From Verrucomicrobiales bacterium (GTDB lineage: Bacteria > Verrucomicrobiota > Verrucomicrobiia > Verrucomicrobiales > DEV007), in NCBI GenBank assembly GCA_020852405.1, contig JADZAX010000248.1, forward strand, positions 1 to 35,134: DNA of 35,134 bases, in the 5' to 3' direction. Below the pieces are notes generated by a model that saw only the letters and a program-made list of their open reading frames with translations, did no database searches and was not told the origin of the DNA. Numbering within the stretch: position 1 is the stretch's first letter; each line of letters starts with the position of its first letter. The translations under genes and the position numbers were made by a program. Of this stretch, positions 1 to 10,105 are shown piece after piece.

Positions 1-3000
1 GACAAAGTTCTAATCGCCAACCGGGGGGCCATTTCATGCCGCATCCAGCGAACACTCCGCAAACTCGGCATTTCCTCAGTGGCAATTCATTCCGAGGCCG
101 ACCGGGAATCGCTGCATGCTTTGGAGGCGGACGTTGCGGTCCCCTTGGCCGGCAGTCTCGCGGCGGAGACCTATCTGGACGCGGAAAAAATCATCGAAGC
201 CGCTCTCCGGACCGGCTCCGGGGCAGTGCATCCCGGCTATGGATTTCTCAGTGAGAACGCGGACTTTGCCCGGGCCTGCGAGGCCGCCGGTCTTGTTTTC
301 ATCGGGCCGACCCCCGAGCAACTAACCACCTGCGGTTTGAAACATGTCTGCCGCGACATCGCCCGCCGACAGGGTGTTCCGTTGCTGGAGGGCAGCGGGC
401 TCCTTGGGTCGGCGGAAGAGGCCGTGACCTTGGCGAATCAGGTGGGATTCCCTGTCATTTTGAAATCCTCCGCCGGAGGAGGTGGCATCGGGATGCAGAT
501 CGCGCGCCACGAAAGCGAGGTGCCGGCTCTCTTCGAACAGGTGCGACGCCTTTCGACCTCCAATTTCGGGGATGCCAGTGTGTTTTTGGAAACATACATC
601 GAACGGGCCCGGCACATCGAGGTTCAGGTCTTCGGTGATGGCGCCGGTCAAGTCATCGCGTTGGGGGAACGGGACTGTTCGGTGCAACGGAGGAACCAAA
701 AAGTCATTGAGGAAACGCCCGCTCCGGGACTCCGCGGATCGGACCGGGACCGCCTCGCCGAAGCCGCGATCCGGATCGCCACTTCGGTCAAGTATCGGTC
801 GGCGGGGACGGTGGAGTTTCTCTGGGACGAGCTCCGAAGGGATTTTTACTTTCTCGAGGTGAATGCGCGGTTGCAGGTCGAGCATGGGGTGACCGAGGAA
901 GTGTGGGGCGTTGATTTGGTTGAATGGATGGTAAAGCTTGCCGCGGGAGAGTTGCCATCTTTGGGGGAATTGTCGGCCCACCTGAAGCCGCTGGGACATT
1001 CCGTGCAGGCCCGCATTTACGCGGAGGATCCCAACAAGGATTTCCAACCTGGCAGCGGATTGGTGACGCGGTTTGTCGCTCCGGTTGGCGACGTCCGATG
1101 CGACACCTGGGTCGAGTCCGGCACGGAAGTCTCGCAGTATTACGATCCCATGCTGGCCAAACTGATCGTGCACAGGCAGACCAGGGAAGAAGCCATTTTG
1201 GCCCTGTCCCGTGCGCTGGGGGATTTCGAATGCCATGGCATCGAGACTAACCAGGCATATCTCGGCAAGATTCTGGCATCGCCGGAGTTTTCCCGGGCGG
1301 AGATCACGACCCGCTTCCTTAGTGGCTTTCCTTACCAACCGGAAACCATTGATGTCCTCGACCCAGGTTTGGAAACCACGGTGCAGGACTACCCTGGCAG
1401 GATCGGTCTATGGGACGTCGGCGTGCCTCCTTCCGGTCCCTTTGATCCACTGAGCTTCCGTCTGGGCAACCGGGTTCTTGGGAATGGGGCCACCGTTGCC
1501 GGATTGGAAATGGCGGTTCGTGGTCCCCGGCTGCGTTTCAATGCTCCCGCAGTGATCTGCCTGACCGGTGCGGAGATGGAGGCCAGACTGGATGGAACAC
1601 CGGTCTCCCGTTATCTTCCGGTGGCTGTCGCGGCGGGACAGACCTTGAAACTCGGTGCGGTCAAAGGTCCAGGGCAGCGTGGCTACCTGCTGATTGGCGG
1701 AGGTCTCGATGTTCCCACCTATTTGGGTAGCCGTTCCACTTTCCGGTTGGGGCGCTTTGGGGGGCATGGCGGGAGGGCTCTGAAAGTGGGTGATGTCCTG
1801 CATCTGGCGGGAACCGCCGTGGAGCAGCCTCCGGGGGCATTGTCGCCCGGGCTCCTTCCTGAGTTGACCTCCGAGTGGTCCATTCACGTGGTCTATGGAC
1901 CCCACGGCGCTCCGGAATTTTTCACCCCGGGAGATATCGAGGCGTTTTTCAGCGCCAGTTGGGAGGTCCATTACAATTCAGACCGGACGGGAATCCGCCT
2001 CAAAGGCCCGAAGCCGGTCTGGGCGAGGCGGGACGGAGGAGAAGCCGGCCTCCATCCTTCCAACATCCACGACAATGCCTATTGCGTGGGATCGGTCGAC
2101 TTCACCGGCGACATGCCCATTTTGTTGGGACCCGATGGTCCCAGTCTCGGTGGCTTCGTCTGCCCCGCGGTGGTGGCGCGTGCGGATTTGTGGAAACTGG
2201 GGCAACTCAAGCCCGGCGACCGGGTACGGTTCGTCCCGGTGCGGAACGAAGAAGCAGAGCGGCTTCTGGAAATCCAGGAACGCGGGATCGCGACTCTTCG
2301 GGAAGAACCGGCAATGGCTTCCCCCGCTTTCCCGCTGCCTTCCCCGGTGCTGGATTCGATTCCGGCCCGGAATGGTCTGCCGGAGGTGTGTTTTCGGCAA
2401 AGCGGGGATGGGGTTATTCTCGTCGAGTTCGGGGAACTGGTTCTCGATCTCGATCTTCGATTCCGGGTGCAGGCCCTTCACGATGAACTGCTCCGAAACC
2501 GCTTCGACGGGATGCTGGAACTCGTGCCCGGGATCCGCTCTTTGCAGGTGCAGTTTGACCCGACCAGGATTTCCGGCAGGGCCGTGCTGAAACTGATCGA
2601 GGCGGCAGAATCCGGATTGCCTCCGGTGGACGAGATGGAATTTGCCAGCCGGATCGTGCATTTGCCACTGAGTTGGGACGATCCGGCAACCCGGGAAGCG
2701 ATCGACAAATACATGCAGATTGTCCGGGCAGACGCGCCGTGGTGCCCTAGCAACATCGAATTCATCCGCCGGATCAATGGACTCGATTCGCTCGATGATG
2801 TGCGACGGATTGTCTACGACGCCAGTTATTTTGTTCTCGGACTGGGTGACGTGTATCTCGGCGCTCCGGTGGCGACTCCGTTGGATCCGCGGCACCGCCT
2901 GGTGACCACCAAATACAATCCGGCCCGCACGTGGACGCCCGAAAATGCCGTGGGCATCGGGGGCGCCTACCTGTGCATTTATGGCATGGAAGGCCCCGGG

Positions 3001-3612
3001 GGATACCAATTCGTGGGCCGGACCCTGCCGATTTGGAACCGGTTCCGCACCACGACGCATTTCAAGGCGGACAAGCCTTGGTTGCTGAGATTTTTTGATC
3101 AGATCCGGTGGTATCCTGTGGACGCCGATGATCTGCCTGAGATGAGGCGGAAATTCCTCACCGGACAGTTCGACATCCGGATTGAGGAGACCACCTTCCG
3201 GCCCCGCGATTACCACGCCTTTCTGGAGGAGAATGCGGCCGACATTGGGACGTTTCGGGAGACCCAGCGGAAAGCTTTCGCGGAAGAACGCCAGCGCTGG
3301 GAGCAGAGCGGAGCCATGTCATTTGAGCATGCTGAAGTGGAACTGTCCGACCAGGGCGACGTTGTCGAGATTCCTCCGGGCTGTGAGGCCGTGACCGCTC
3401 CGGTCGCCGGCAGCGTCTGGAAGGTTCTGGCCACCGAGGGGGAGAATGTCGAGGAAGACCAACCGCTGATCATCGTGGAAAGCATGAAAATGGAAATCTC
3501 CATCGGTGCCATTCAGCGCGGTACCCTCCACGAAGTGCTTGTTGAAGCAGGCGCCAGCATTGTGGCCGGGCAGGTCCTGGCGATCCTGAAAACCGAATCT
3601 TTCCATGAGTGA
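1..3612 (+). CDS. Urea carboxylase (biotin-dependent), 5'-truncated by window edge
   Basis: Carboxylates urea to allophanate using ATP, bicarbonate and biotin; cytoplasmic. The frame is open from base 1 and the first visible residues (DKVLIANRG) are the standard start of a biotin carboxylase domain, so probably only one to three residues are missing. The ATG at 79 is internal. Domains over about 1203 visible residues: biotin carboxylase with ATP-grasp (to about 450; GERDCSVQRRNQKVIEE is diagnostic), carboxyltransferase halves of the KipA/AHS2 type (about 450-760) and KipI/AHS1 type (about 790-1020), a linker region, and a C-terminal biotinyl domain with ESMKMEIS, the biotinylated Lys near residue 1163. 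Length matches the family, about 1200. It overlaps the allophanate hydrolase gene by 8 nt. Some enzymes with this name prefer guanidine, and the deciding upstream genes are outside the window. Confidence 0.95.
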   Translation, partial: DKVLIANRGAISCRIQRTLRKLGISSVAIHSEADRESLHALEADVAVPLAGSLAAETYLDAEKIIEAALRTGSGAVHPGYGFLSENADFARACEAAGLVFIGPTPEQLTTCGLKHVCRDIARRQGVPLLEGSGLLGSAEEAVTLANQVGFPVILKSSAGGGGIGMQIARHESEVPALFEQVRRLSTSNFGDASVFLETYIERARHIEVQVFGDGAGQVIALGERDCSVQRRNQKVIEETPAPGLRGSDRDRLAEAAIRIATSVKYRSAGTVEFLWDELRRDFYFLEVNARLQVEHGVTEEVWGVDLVEWMVKLAAGELPSLGELSAHLKPLGHSVQARIYAEDPNKDFQPGSGLVTRFVAPVGDVRCDTWVESGTEVSQYYDPMLAKLIVHRQTREEAILALSRALGDFECHGIETNQAYLGKILASPEFSRAEITTRFLSGFPYQPETIDVLDPGLETTVQDYPGRIGLWDVGVPPSGPFDPLSFRLGNRVLGNGATVAGLEMAVRGPRLRFNAPAVICLTGAEMEARLDGTPVSRYLPVAVAAGQTLKLGAVKGPGQRGYLLIGGGLDVPTYLGSRSTFRLGRFGGHGGRALKVGDVLHLAGTAVEQPPGALSPGLLPELTSEWSIHVVYGPHGAPEFFTPGDIEAFFSASWEVHYNSDRTGIRLKGPKPVWARRDGGEAGLHPSNIHDNAYCVGSVDFTGDMPILLGPDGPSLGGFVCPAVVARADLWKLGQLKPGDRVRFVPVRNEEAERLLEIQERGIATLREEPAMASPAFPLPSPVLDSIPARNGLPEVCFRQSGDGVILVEFGELVLDLDLRFRVQALHDELLRNRFDGMLELVPGIRSLQVQFDPTRISGRAVLKLIEAAESGLPPVDEMEFASRIVHLPLSWDDPATREAIDKYMQIVRADAPWCPSNIEFIRRINGLDSLDDVRRIVYDASYFVLGLGDVYLGAPVATPLDPRHRLVTTKYNPARTWTPENAVGIGGAYLCIYGMEGPGGYQFVGRTLPIWNRFRTTTHFKADKPWLLRFFDQIRWYPVDADDLPEMRRKFLTGQFDIRIEETTFRPRDYHAFLEENAADIGTFRETQRKAFAEERQRWEQSGAMSFEHAEVELSDQGDVVEIPPGCEAVTAPVAGSVWKVLATEGENVEEDQPLIIVESMKMEISIGAIQRGTLHEVLVEAGASIVAGQVLAILKTESFHE

Positions 3613-5377
3613 CATCTTGCCCCATTGCAATCTGCAGTCTCTTCGTGAAGCCTATGCTTCAGGGGTATGGACACCGTCGTCCTACCTGGCGGCCCTCCAC
3701 GGGGCGATCGAGGAAGCTGAACCCACTTTCATTTGGATCAGCCGGCTTTCCAAGGAACGGCTTCTGGAGCATGCCCGCCGGGTCGAAGCCCGGGGACCTG
3801 CTTCCCAACCGCTCTACGGTGTTCCTTTCGCGATCAAGGACAACATTGATTTCGTTGACCTGCCCACCACTGCCGCGTGCCCGGAATTTTCGCACCGGTG
3901 CCGGGAGTCGGCGTTCGTCGTACAGCGCCTGATGGACGCGGGGGCGATCCCGCTCGGGAAGACCAATCTCGATCAATTTGCCACCGGTCTCGTGGGGGTC
4001 CGCTCTCCCTATGGCTTTCCGGCGAATGCGTTTGATCCAGATTACATTCCCGGGGGGTCCAGTTCCGGATCTGCCATCGCGGTGGCTCGGGGCTTCGCGG
4101 CATTCGCCCTGGGGACGGACACCGCCGGTTCCGGGAGGATCCCGGCCGCTTTCAATGATCTGGTTGGCCTCAAACCCACCCGGGGACTCCTCAGCTGTTC
4201 CGGGGTGGTTCCGGCCTGCCGGACTCTGGACTGTGTTTCCATCTTTGCGGGCAATGCGGCGGATGCGGAATCGGTCTTCCAAGTGGCGGCCGTCTTTGAT
4301 TCTGACGATGCCTATGCCCGGAAGGATCTTCAACCTGCCGCTGCCGCGCCCTTGTCAGGCGGGTTCCGATTCGGCGTGCCGAAACCGGATCAGCTGGCAT
4401 TCTTTGGCAATACCGAGACCCCAGGCTTGTATGAACATTCTCTGGGAAAGCTCGAAGCCTTGGGAGGGATCCCGGTGGAAATCGATTTCGGACCTTTCCT
4501 GGAAGCGGCACGGCTTCTGTATGAAGGGCCCTGGGTCGCGGAACGTTTCGCTGCGATCGAAGACATTCTGACGGAACGTCCGGAGATCCTGCACCCGGTG
4601 ACACGGCAAATTATAGGAGGCGGAGGTTCCCCCCGGGCAGTGGATGCCTTCAAGGCCCAGTACCGGCTCCAGACCTTGCGAAGGGTTGCCGACAGGATCT
4701 GGGAAGAGGTCGATGTGGTGGTCACCCCGACCGCCGGAACGGTCTATACCATTGCGGAAGTTGAGGCGGATCCCATCCGTTTGAACTCCAATCTCGGCTA
4801 TTACACCAACTTTATGAATCTGCTGGACTACAGCGCGGTCGCTGTTCCTGCCGGGTTTCAGGTTTCCGGGTTGCCCTTTGGGATCACGCTCTTCGCTCCC
4901 GCTTTCCACGACCGCCAGTTGCTCGGTCTGGCCCGGCGCATGGAATCCGGTGCCATTCCTGGATTCACCTCCGACCCTGGTCAGGGGTGGACCAAAATCG
5001 TCGTATGTGGAGCACACATGAGAGGGCTCCCACTGAACCATCAGCTGACAGAGCGGCAAGGGCGCTTTCTGGAACAGACCCGGACCGCTCCGGTCTATGA
5101 TTTCTACGCCCTGCCTCCAGGAGCAGGACTGCCGCCGCGGCCGGGGTTGATCCGTCGTGCGGAGGGAGGCGCGGCCATCGCGGTGGAAGTCTGGGCGCTT
5201 CCGACCGCGAATTTCGGGGAGTTTGTGGCACAGATTCCCGCCCCTCTGGGCATCGGCAAGGTGGAACTGGCAGAAGGTGGCAGCTGCTCCGGGTTCCTCT
5301 GTGAGCCTTGGGCCTTGGAGCAGGCCGAGGACATCACCACGCTGGGAGACTGGCGGAAATACCTCGCGCAACGCTGA
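3605..5377 (+). CDS. atzF: Allophanate hydrolase
   Basis: Hydrolyses allophanate to ammonia and CO2, completing the two-step urea amidolyase route with the overlapping carboxylase. It is an amidase-signature enzyme of 590 residues, usual for full-length AtzF. The Ser-Ser-Lys triad is visible: Lys78 (AIKDN), Ser152 (PGGSSSGS) and Ser176 (TDTAGSGR), the last two spaced 24 residues apart as in other family members. A separate C-terminal domain follows, from about residue 460 (VCGAHMRGLPLN, then FYALPPGAGLPPRPGL), as in AtzF proteins with the accessory decarboxylase-like domain. The ATG lies inside the last codons of the carboxylase gene, which implies translational coupling; no Shine-Dalgarno sequence is visible. 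Its stop lies 6 nt from the stop of the convergent minus-strand gene. Confidence 0.95.
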   Translation: MSDILPHCNLQSLREAYASGVWTPSSYLAALHGAIEEAEPTFIWISRLSKERLLEHARRVEARGPASQPLYGVPFAIKDNIDFVDLPTTAACPEFSHRCRESAFVVQRLMDAGAIPLGKTNLDQFATGLVGVRSPYGFPANAFDPDYIPGGSSSGSAIAVARGFAAFALGTDTAGSGRIPAAFNDLVGLKPTRGLLSCSGVVPACRTLDCVSIFAGNAADAESVFQVAAVFDSDDAYARKDLQPAAAAPLSGGFRFGVPKPDQLAFFGNTETPGLYEHSLGKLEALGGIPVEIDFGPFLEAARLLYEGPWVAERFAAIEDILTERPEILHPVTRQIIGGGGSPRAVDAFKAQYRLQTLRRVADRIWEEVDVVVTPTAGTVYTIAEVEADPIRLNSNLGYYTNFMNLLDYSAVAVPAGFQVSGLPFGITLFAPAFHDRQLLGLARRMESGAIPGFTSDPGQGWTKIVVCGAHMRGLPLNHQLTERQGRFLEQTRTAPVYDFYALPPGAGLPPRPGLIRRAEGGAAIAVEVWALPTANFGEFVAQIPAPLGIGKVELAEGGSCSGFLCEPWALEQAEDITTLGDWRKYLAQR

Positions 5378-5383
5378 TCCGGG

Positions 5384-7984
5384 TCATCCTTTTTTCGGCT
5401 CCACCGCAGGGGTGTGCACGGCAATGTCATGGATGCGCCATGGGGTGCGTTTGTCGGACTGGGTGTTGGAGGTGATCCGGATGAATCTGGCAGGGGTCGG
5501 CGTGAAGGTGATCTCGCTCAATGCGGTCGAGGCATTGCCGCGGAAAACCGGCTTGTCCCAAGCTTTGCCATCCAGCGACGTTTCCACTACCAGATTGCGC
5601 GTTTTGCTTCCTGCGGCCTGACTGGTGATGGTCAATGCGGCGATCGTCTCCGCGGAAGGCAGTTCAAGGGTGAACCACATCTTTTCCGTGATCGGATCGT
5701 GGCTGTCCCAGCAGGATTTGACCTCGTCGTCGACCGCCTTGGCCAGCGTTTCGGTTCCATTGCTGGCGGTCAGTTTCCATTGGTCACGGTGTCCCAGCCG
5801 TGGCAGACCCTGGGCCAGCAGTTCTTCCTCCGTCCACGGTGCCGTGCGGGACTGGGTGGCCGAGCGGGCGGCGGCGACTTCCTGGGGACTGATCAAGGTG
5901 GCGGAGTTGCCGAAGTTGTTGCGCACGTAACTGATGACATCGGCGATCCAGGCATCGGTGTTGTTGGCCATCGGGATCATCTGTGCCTGGAAGATTTTTC
6001 CGTCCACGGGGCCGGTGACTCCATGCAGGAGAGCACGCACCAGGCCTTCGCGCGGTCCGAGCACTATTTTGGATCCCGACAGCGGGGGGGCGAGCGTCAG
6101 ATTGAGTTCTCCTCCCTCAATGGCGGTGCCTTTTCCATCGAGGCCGTGGCAGGTGTAGCAAAGTTCCTGGAAAATGGCTTCCCCGTGGGTGAGACGATTC
6201 TTCTCGTCACTGCTGAAATATTTGGGAAGTTCCCCTTTGTTTGTCAGGATCTGGGTCGCGACCATCTTCACTCCTTTCGAAGGAGTGCCCAAGGCGCTGG
6301 TGTTGATGAATTTGCTGTAATCCTTCCAGTTCATCAGTTTCGCCGTGAGGAAGACCTGGATCACCACCCCGGGATCGGTGTCCCGGGCCAGTGCCTTGAT
6401 GTCGTCGACGACGGACTGGTCGCCGGCCCGCATCAGGGTTTCTCCCGCTCGGATGGCGGCCTGACGGACGTTGGCGTCCTGGTCTTTCAACCCCTTGCGG
6501 ATGTGGTCGGCGGTGAGGACCCCGGTGCCCTCCAGCGTCCACAGGGCATGGATGCGGGCGAGTGGATCGGCGTGGGTTTCCAACATGGCGACCAGAGCCG
6601 GAGTCACGGCAGGATCCCGGCGCAGGACGAGAAGTTTTTGCGCGGTGTCGCGCTGCCAACCGTTGGCATGGGCCAAGGTGGCAACGAGTCCGGCCTGAGT
6701 GGCTTCGAGCAGCTTCGGCGTGGGAGCCGGAGGGGTCGACTCATGGACCAAACGCCAGATGCGTCCCCGGTCCGTGATTTTTTCCATGGCATATTGTTGG
6801 ATGACCTTGCGGAGGTAACTGCCTTCACGGGTCCAGTTTCCTTCCTGGATGATGCCGCGGTACATGTCCGCGATGAAGAGCGTGCCGTCGGGGGCGGTTT
6901 TCATGTCGACCGGACGGAAGCAGGCATCAGTACTGCGGAGAAATTCGCTCTGCGGATAGGGATTGTGCAGAATCGTGGTGCCGTCCTGGACCTCGATGGT
7001 GGTGCGCCGCACGAGGCGTCCGACCGGTTCCCCGAAAAAGAGGTTGCCACGCAGTTCGGAGGGCAAACGATCGCCGCGGTAAATTTCGCCGCCGCAGGTG
7101 GCGGTGAAATGGTTCAGCGTGTTGTCGTCCCGCGATTTGGGCGGGCCGCCCTGGAAGTCCCGCAGACCCATGGCGGGCCAGACGATTTCGAAGCCGGGTT
7201 CGAACTGGTTCGGGGCGGAGTACTGGCCGTAGAGAATGTGGTTCTGGAAATTCACCGGACCGCGTTCCCCGCCCGCATTGACGACCCAGAACTTGCCATG
7301 ATCGTCCTGGGTGGCTCCCCATTGACCGCCATTCCCTGGAATGTCCTGCTTGATGAGCTGTCCGTCCTGCCAGCGCAGGCGGTAGTTGTTGACCGCCGAG
7401 TACAACCAGTTGTCCATAGCCCACGTCAGTCCGCTGGGTTGGTGCTCCAGATTGCCGCCCCGATCCCCGCCTTCATAGACGCGGAGCTTTTCATCGCTCA
7501 CGCCGTCTCCATTGGTGTCGCGGTGAAGGTAGAGATCATTAGTGTCCGTTTCCCCGATGAGGACGCCATCATCGAGCGGCAACAGCAGGCGGGGCAGAAC
7601 CAGCTTGTCGGCAAAGACGCGGTGTTGGTCGAAGATGCCATCGTTCTTGCTGGACCAGTGGACTGAAACCCGGCTGACCGGGGCGTGTTCATCAGTCCCA
7701 TCGATGTCCTGCATGTAGGCCCGCATTTCGGCCACGTAGAGGCGGCCGTTGCCATCGAAGGCCATGCAGACGGGCTCCGCGATGTCGGGTTCGCTCAGGA
7801 CGAGCTCCATGCGGTAGCCGGGTGGAAGTTGAAAGGTCCGGGCTTCTTCCTGGGGTGTTTTGGCCAGGACCGGTGGTTGGGGAGGAAACTCCGGATCGAC
7901 TGGCGGGGGTGTCTGGGCGTGGACGGCGGAGCCCAGGGCAAGCAGAAGGGCGGCGGCAAGGAGTGGGGTGCGGCGGTTCGACAT
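5384..7984 (-). CDS. PVC-type propeller dehydrogenase with HEAT repeats, cytochrome c and discoidin domain
   Basis: Probable exported oxidoreductase; substrate unknown. The chosen start gives 866 residues with a clear signal peptide (MSNRRTPLLAAALLLALGS, then AHAQ-like cleavage). Residues about 45-400 form a sorbosone-dehydrogenase-like propeller of the TIGR02604 'membrane-bound dehydrogenase' type (LPPGYRMELVLSEPDIAEPV, GRLYVAEM, IADMYRG). HEAT-like repeats span about 430-580. A cytochrome c domain follows with CYTCHG near residue 608 and a distal Met candidate in MIPMANNTDAW. Residues about 740-865 resemble an F5/8 type C (discoidin) domain, suggesting carbohydrate or surface binding. An in-frame GTG at 8044 overlaps the previous stop as GTGA but would put 20 residues before the signal peptide. 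Last gene of the minus-strand block, 56 nt after an SGNH hydrolase. Confidence 0.88.
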   Translation of the reverse strand: MSNRRTPLLAAALLLALGSAVHAQTPPPVDPEFPPQPPVLAKTPQEEARTFQLPPGYRMELVLSEPDIAEPVCMAFDGNGRLYVAEMRAYMQDIDGTDEHAPVSRVSVHWSSKNDGIFDQHRVFADKLVLPRLLLPLDDGVLIGETDTNDLYLHRDTNGDGVSDEKLRVYEGGDRGGNLEHQPSGLTWAMDNWLYSAVNNYRLRWQDGQLIKQDIPGNGGQWGATQDDHGKFWVVNAGGERGPVNFQNHILYGQYSAPNQFEPGFEIVWPAMGLRDFQGGPPKSRDDNTLNHFTATCGGEIYRGDRLPSELRGNLFFGEPVGRLVRRTTIEVQDGTTILHNPYPQSEFLRSTDACFRPVDMKTAPDGTLFIADMYRGIIQEGNWTREGSYLRKVIQQYAMEKITDRGRIWRLVHESTPPAPTPKLLEATQAGLVATLAHANGWQRDTAQKLLVLRRDPAVTPALVAMLETHADPLARIHALWTLEGTGVLTADHIRKGLKDQDANVRQAAIRAGETLMRAGDQSVVDDIKALARDTDPGVVIQVFLTAKLMNWKDYSKFINTSALGTPSKGVKMVATQILTNKGELPKYFSSDEKNRLTHGEAIFQELCYTCHGLDGKGTAIEGGELNLTLAPPLSGSKIVLGPREGLVRALLHGVTGPVDGKIFQAQMIPMANNTDAWIADVISYVRNNFGNSATLISPQEVAAARSATQSRTAPWTEEELLAQGLPRLGHRDQWKLTASNGTETLAKAVDDEVKSCWDSHDPITEKMWFTLELPSAETIAALTITSQAAGSKTRNLVVETSLDGKAWDKPVFRGNASTALSEITFTPTPARFIRITSNTQSDKRTPWRIHDIAVHTPAVEPKKG

Positions 7985-8040
7985 CAGTGGATCGGGGAAG
8001 GGGAGTTGATTTCTCGCTGGAGCGGGGGGACTTGGCAGTA

Positions 8041-8766
8041 TCACTTCACGGCACCGGTTCCCAATTCCCGCAGGACCGATTCGGTCACGGCTTGGGCGAG
8101 AATTTGATAGGCTTCCGGTTTCCAGTGGAATTGATCGCCCCGGGCCAACTCCAGCTTGGTGACGAGCAGGGAATAGAAGTCATTGACCGGCACGTTCAAC
8201 TCCTTCATGACGCCAGCGGCCCGGCGGTTGTGGTCGATGATGATGGGGTTGATCTCCGGATTGAGTTGCGTCGGAAGATCCTTCACCGTGACCGGTGTGC
8301 TGCTGGCCCAGAGGAGGCGTGCCTTGGGCAGCCGGCGTTTGATGACCTCCACGTAGGCTTTTGTCAGGGGGTCGAAGGTCCCGGCTTTGATGCGGCCTTC
8401 CTGCCATCCGTGAAGGCCCATGTTGAAATGGATCACGTCATAGGGACCCTGCTTCAGGACCTCCGCAAGCAGCTTGTTGAGGTGTTCCGACTGATTGTAG
8501 GGATTGACCCAGGTGTCGACGTAGGCCTTTCCCTCGAGGGACTTGATGACCTGGGCGCGGTAGCCGTTGAGAATGGAGTCGCCGACCAGCAGGACCCGGG
8601 GGCGGGAGGGATCGGTGACCTTGGCCTTGTCGAGTCCCCAGCCCTTGCCGTCGGCATGGAGGCGGGCATCGTTTTCCGCCGGGGTTTCCGCCGCGGATGA
8701 GGATGCCGGCGCGGCGCAGAGCTGGCTGAGGAAGATGGTGGCGGCAAGCAGGGCTCTTTTTGTCAT
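8041..8766 (-). CDS. Exported SGNH/GDSL hydrolase
   Basis: Likely a periplasmic or secreted esterase, possibly removing acetyl or other acyl groups from glycans; the substrate is inferred from context only. The 241-residue product has a signal peptide ([20 protein letters not shown]). Block I is VGDSILNGY with nucleophile Ser64, a glycine/Asn oxyanion region lies around [13 protein letters not shown], and block V is GDQFHW with Asp211 and His214, so the catalytic set appears complete. The ATG at 8766 is preferred to an in-frame one at 8799 because it begins the signal peptide directly. It sits 40 nt after the DUF1552 gene and 56 nt before the dehydrogenase-cytochrome gene. It resembles the SGNH protein at 14761-15591 in block III (VIHFN-x-G-x-H) but is clearly a different sequence. 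Confidence 0.87.
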   Translation of the reverse strand: MTKRALLAATIFLSQLCAAPASSSAAETPAENDARLHADGKGWGLDKAKVTDPSRPRVLLVGDSILNGYRAQVIKSLEGKAYVDTWVNPYNQSEHLNKLLAEVLKQGPYDVIHFNMGLHGWQEGRIKAGTFDPLTKAYVEVIKRRLPKARLLWASSTPVTVKDLPTQLNPEINPIIIDHNRRAAGVMKELNVPVNDFYSLLVTKLELARGDQFHWKPEAYQILAQAVTESVLRELGTGAVK

Positions 8767-8806
8767 CTGTTGGAGAGGTTCCGGTTCCAAGAATCCCAAG
8801 GCGGCC

Positions 8807-10096
8807 TCAGGCCAGAATTTCTTTCAGAACACCGGTGCTGTCACCATGGCGCTCCGCGGCGACACCGATCCCCTGCAGCATGGTGAGCCACGCATTGCAG
8901 AGTGGCGTGTCCTTGGGTGCAACGATGTTCTGGCCGAGTTTGAAACCCGCTCCTCCGCCGGTGAGGATGGTGGGGCAATTGCTCAGTTCATGACCCGTGC
9001 GAATGTTGCTGCCGTAGGCCAGGGCGACATTGTCAAAAAGACTGCTGCCATTGGCTTCCTTGGTGGCTTTGAGCTTGTCGAGGAAGCCCGCCAGCAGTTC
9101 GCTCTGCGCGAGATCCCGCCGTTGCGAGGCGTCGAGCTTTTCGCCGAGTGTGGTGTGGTAGTGGCTCATGTCGTGCGGATGCACTTTGATCCCCAGCGCC
9201 GTCAGCAGGGTGTTCACCGGTTGGCGGAAAGTCATCACCCGGGTGCTGTCGGTCTGCATTGCAGCGATCATGATGTCGTAAATGAGCTTGATTTCCCCGC
9301 GCCCGTCCACGCCGGCCTGGGGCTCGGGAAGCGGGGCTTTTGGTTGTGGGACCCCCATCCACTGCTCTTCTTTGGCAAGCCGGATTTCGATGTCGCGGAT
9401 GCCCTGGAAGTACTCATCGAGCTTGGCATTGTCGTTCTTGGCCAGCCCGCGCCGGAGTGACTTCGCATTGTCGAGCACCGCGTCCAGCACGCTGCGTTTT
9501 TGGGCCAGCATGGCCTTCTGTTGTTCGATAGGAGTGCTGTCTTTGGCGAAAAGCCGGTGAAAAGCCGCCAAGGGCCCGTTTTGGCCGCCCACCGGTTTTC
9601 CGCTGACATCCCAGGCCATCGACAATCCCGGGCCATGACCGCTGAGATCGCCCGTCTGGCTGCCATTGAACTGCAGGGAGGAAAACCGCGTCTCCAGACC
9701 GAGCTGCGCCGCTGCGACCTGGTCCGCACTGATGCTGTTGTGGAAGCTCTGTCCCGGCTGGGCGTAGCGATTGGCCCCCGTGAGCCACATGGTGCTGCCC
9801 CAGTGCCCTTCGTTCGAGTATTTGTTCCAAAGCCCCTGCACCACCGAAATGTCCGCCTTGTGGCGCTCCAACGGCTTGAGTCCCACCGGCAGCTGATAGT
9901 CCGATCCAGGTGTCTTGATGTCGGGATACCAGGTGCTCTCCGTGATCCCCCAGCCGAACCCGAGGAAGATCAGGCGTTTCGGTGGCGCGGCAGGGGCCGC
10001 TGCGGCAGCGAAGCGGCTGAATCCAAGCGATTCCAGCATCGGCAGGGCGATGACGGCGGTGGAGGATTGGAGGAGGCGGCGGCGTGTGTTCTTCAT
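8807..10096 (-). CDS. DUF1552 family exported protein
   Basis: Function unknown; DUF1552 proteins are typical of Planctomycetes, Verrucomicrobia and some myxobacteria and are usually encoded next to DUF1592-type cytochrome proteins, as here with only 9 nt between genes. The 429-residue product starts with a twin-Arg-like export signal ([10 protein letters not shown], then a hydrophobic Ala/Leu stretch ending around residue 35). Family-typical features seen are [11 protein letters not shown], a Trp/Gly-rich [12 protein letters not shown] segment, and a C-terminal HDMSHYHTT segment followed by [20 protein letters not shown]. Use of the Tat pathway would mean folding before export, perhaps with a cofactor, but no cofactor motif is recognisable. 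It is probably a partner or chaperone of the diheme protein, which is inference from conserved pairing. Confidence 0.85.
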   Translation of the reverse strand: MKNTRRRLLQSSTAVIALPMLESLGFSRFAAAAAPAAPPKRLIFLGFGWGITESTWYPDIKTPGSDYQLPVGLKPLERHKADISVVQGLWNKYSNEGHWGSTMWLTGANRYAQPGQSFHNSISADQVAAAQLGLETRFSSLQFNGSQTGDLSGHGPGLSMAWDVSGKPVGGQNGPLAAFHRLFAKDSTPIEQQKAMLAQKRSVLDAVLDNAKSLRRGLAKNDNAKLDEYFQGIRDIEIRLAKEEQWMGVPQPKAPLPEPQAGVDGRGEIKLIYDIMIAAMQTDSTRVMTFRQPVNTLLTALGIKVHPHDMSHYHTTLGEKLDASQRRDLAQSELLAGFLDKLKATKEANGSSLFDNVALAYGSNIRTGHELSNCPTILTGGGAGFKLGQNIVAPKDTPLCNAWLTMLQGIGVAAERHGDSTGVLKEILA

Positions 10097-10105
10097 GGTG
10101 CTGAA

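Noticed and set aside
1978-3216. Minus-strand open frame of 412 codons
   Set aside because: Shadow of the urea carboxylase gene, whose carboxyltransferase domains are plainly on the plus strand.
5378-5383. Possible bidirectional terminator between the convergent urea and dehydrogenase genes
   Set aside because: Only 6 nt separate the stops and no stem with a T-run could be found around them.
5414-7666. Long plus-strand open frame of 750 codons
   Set aside because: It lies wholly inside the minus-strand dehydrogenase-cytochrome gene, shows no family motifs, and is explained by high third-position G+C leaving the antisense frame free of stops.
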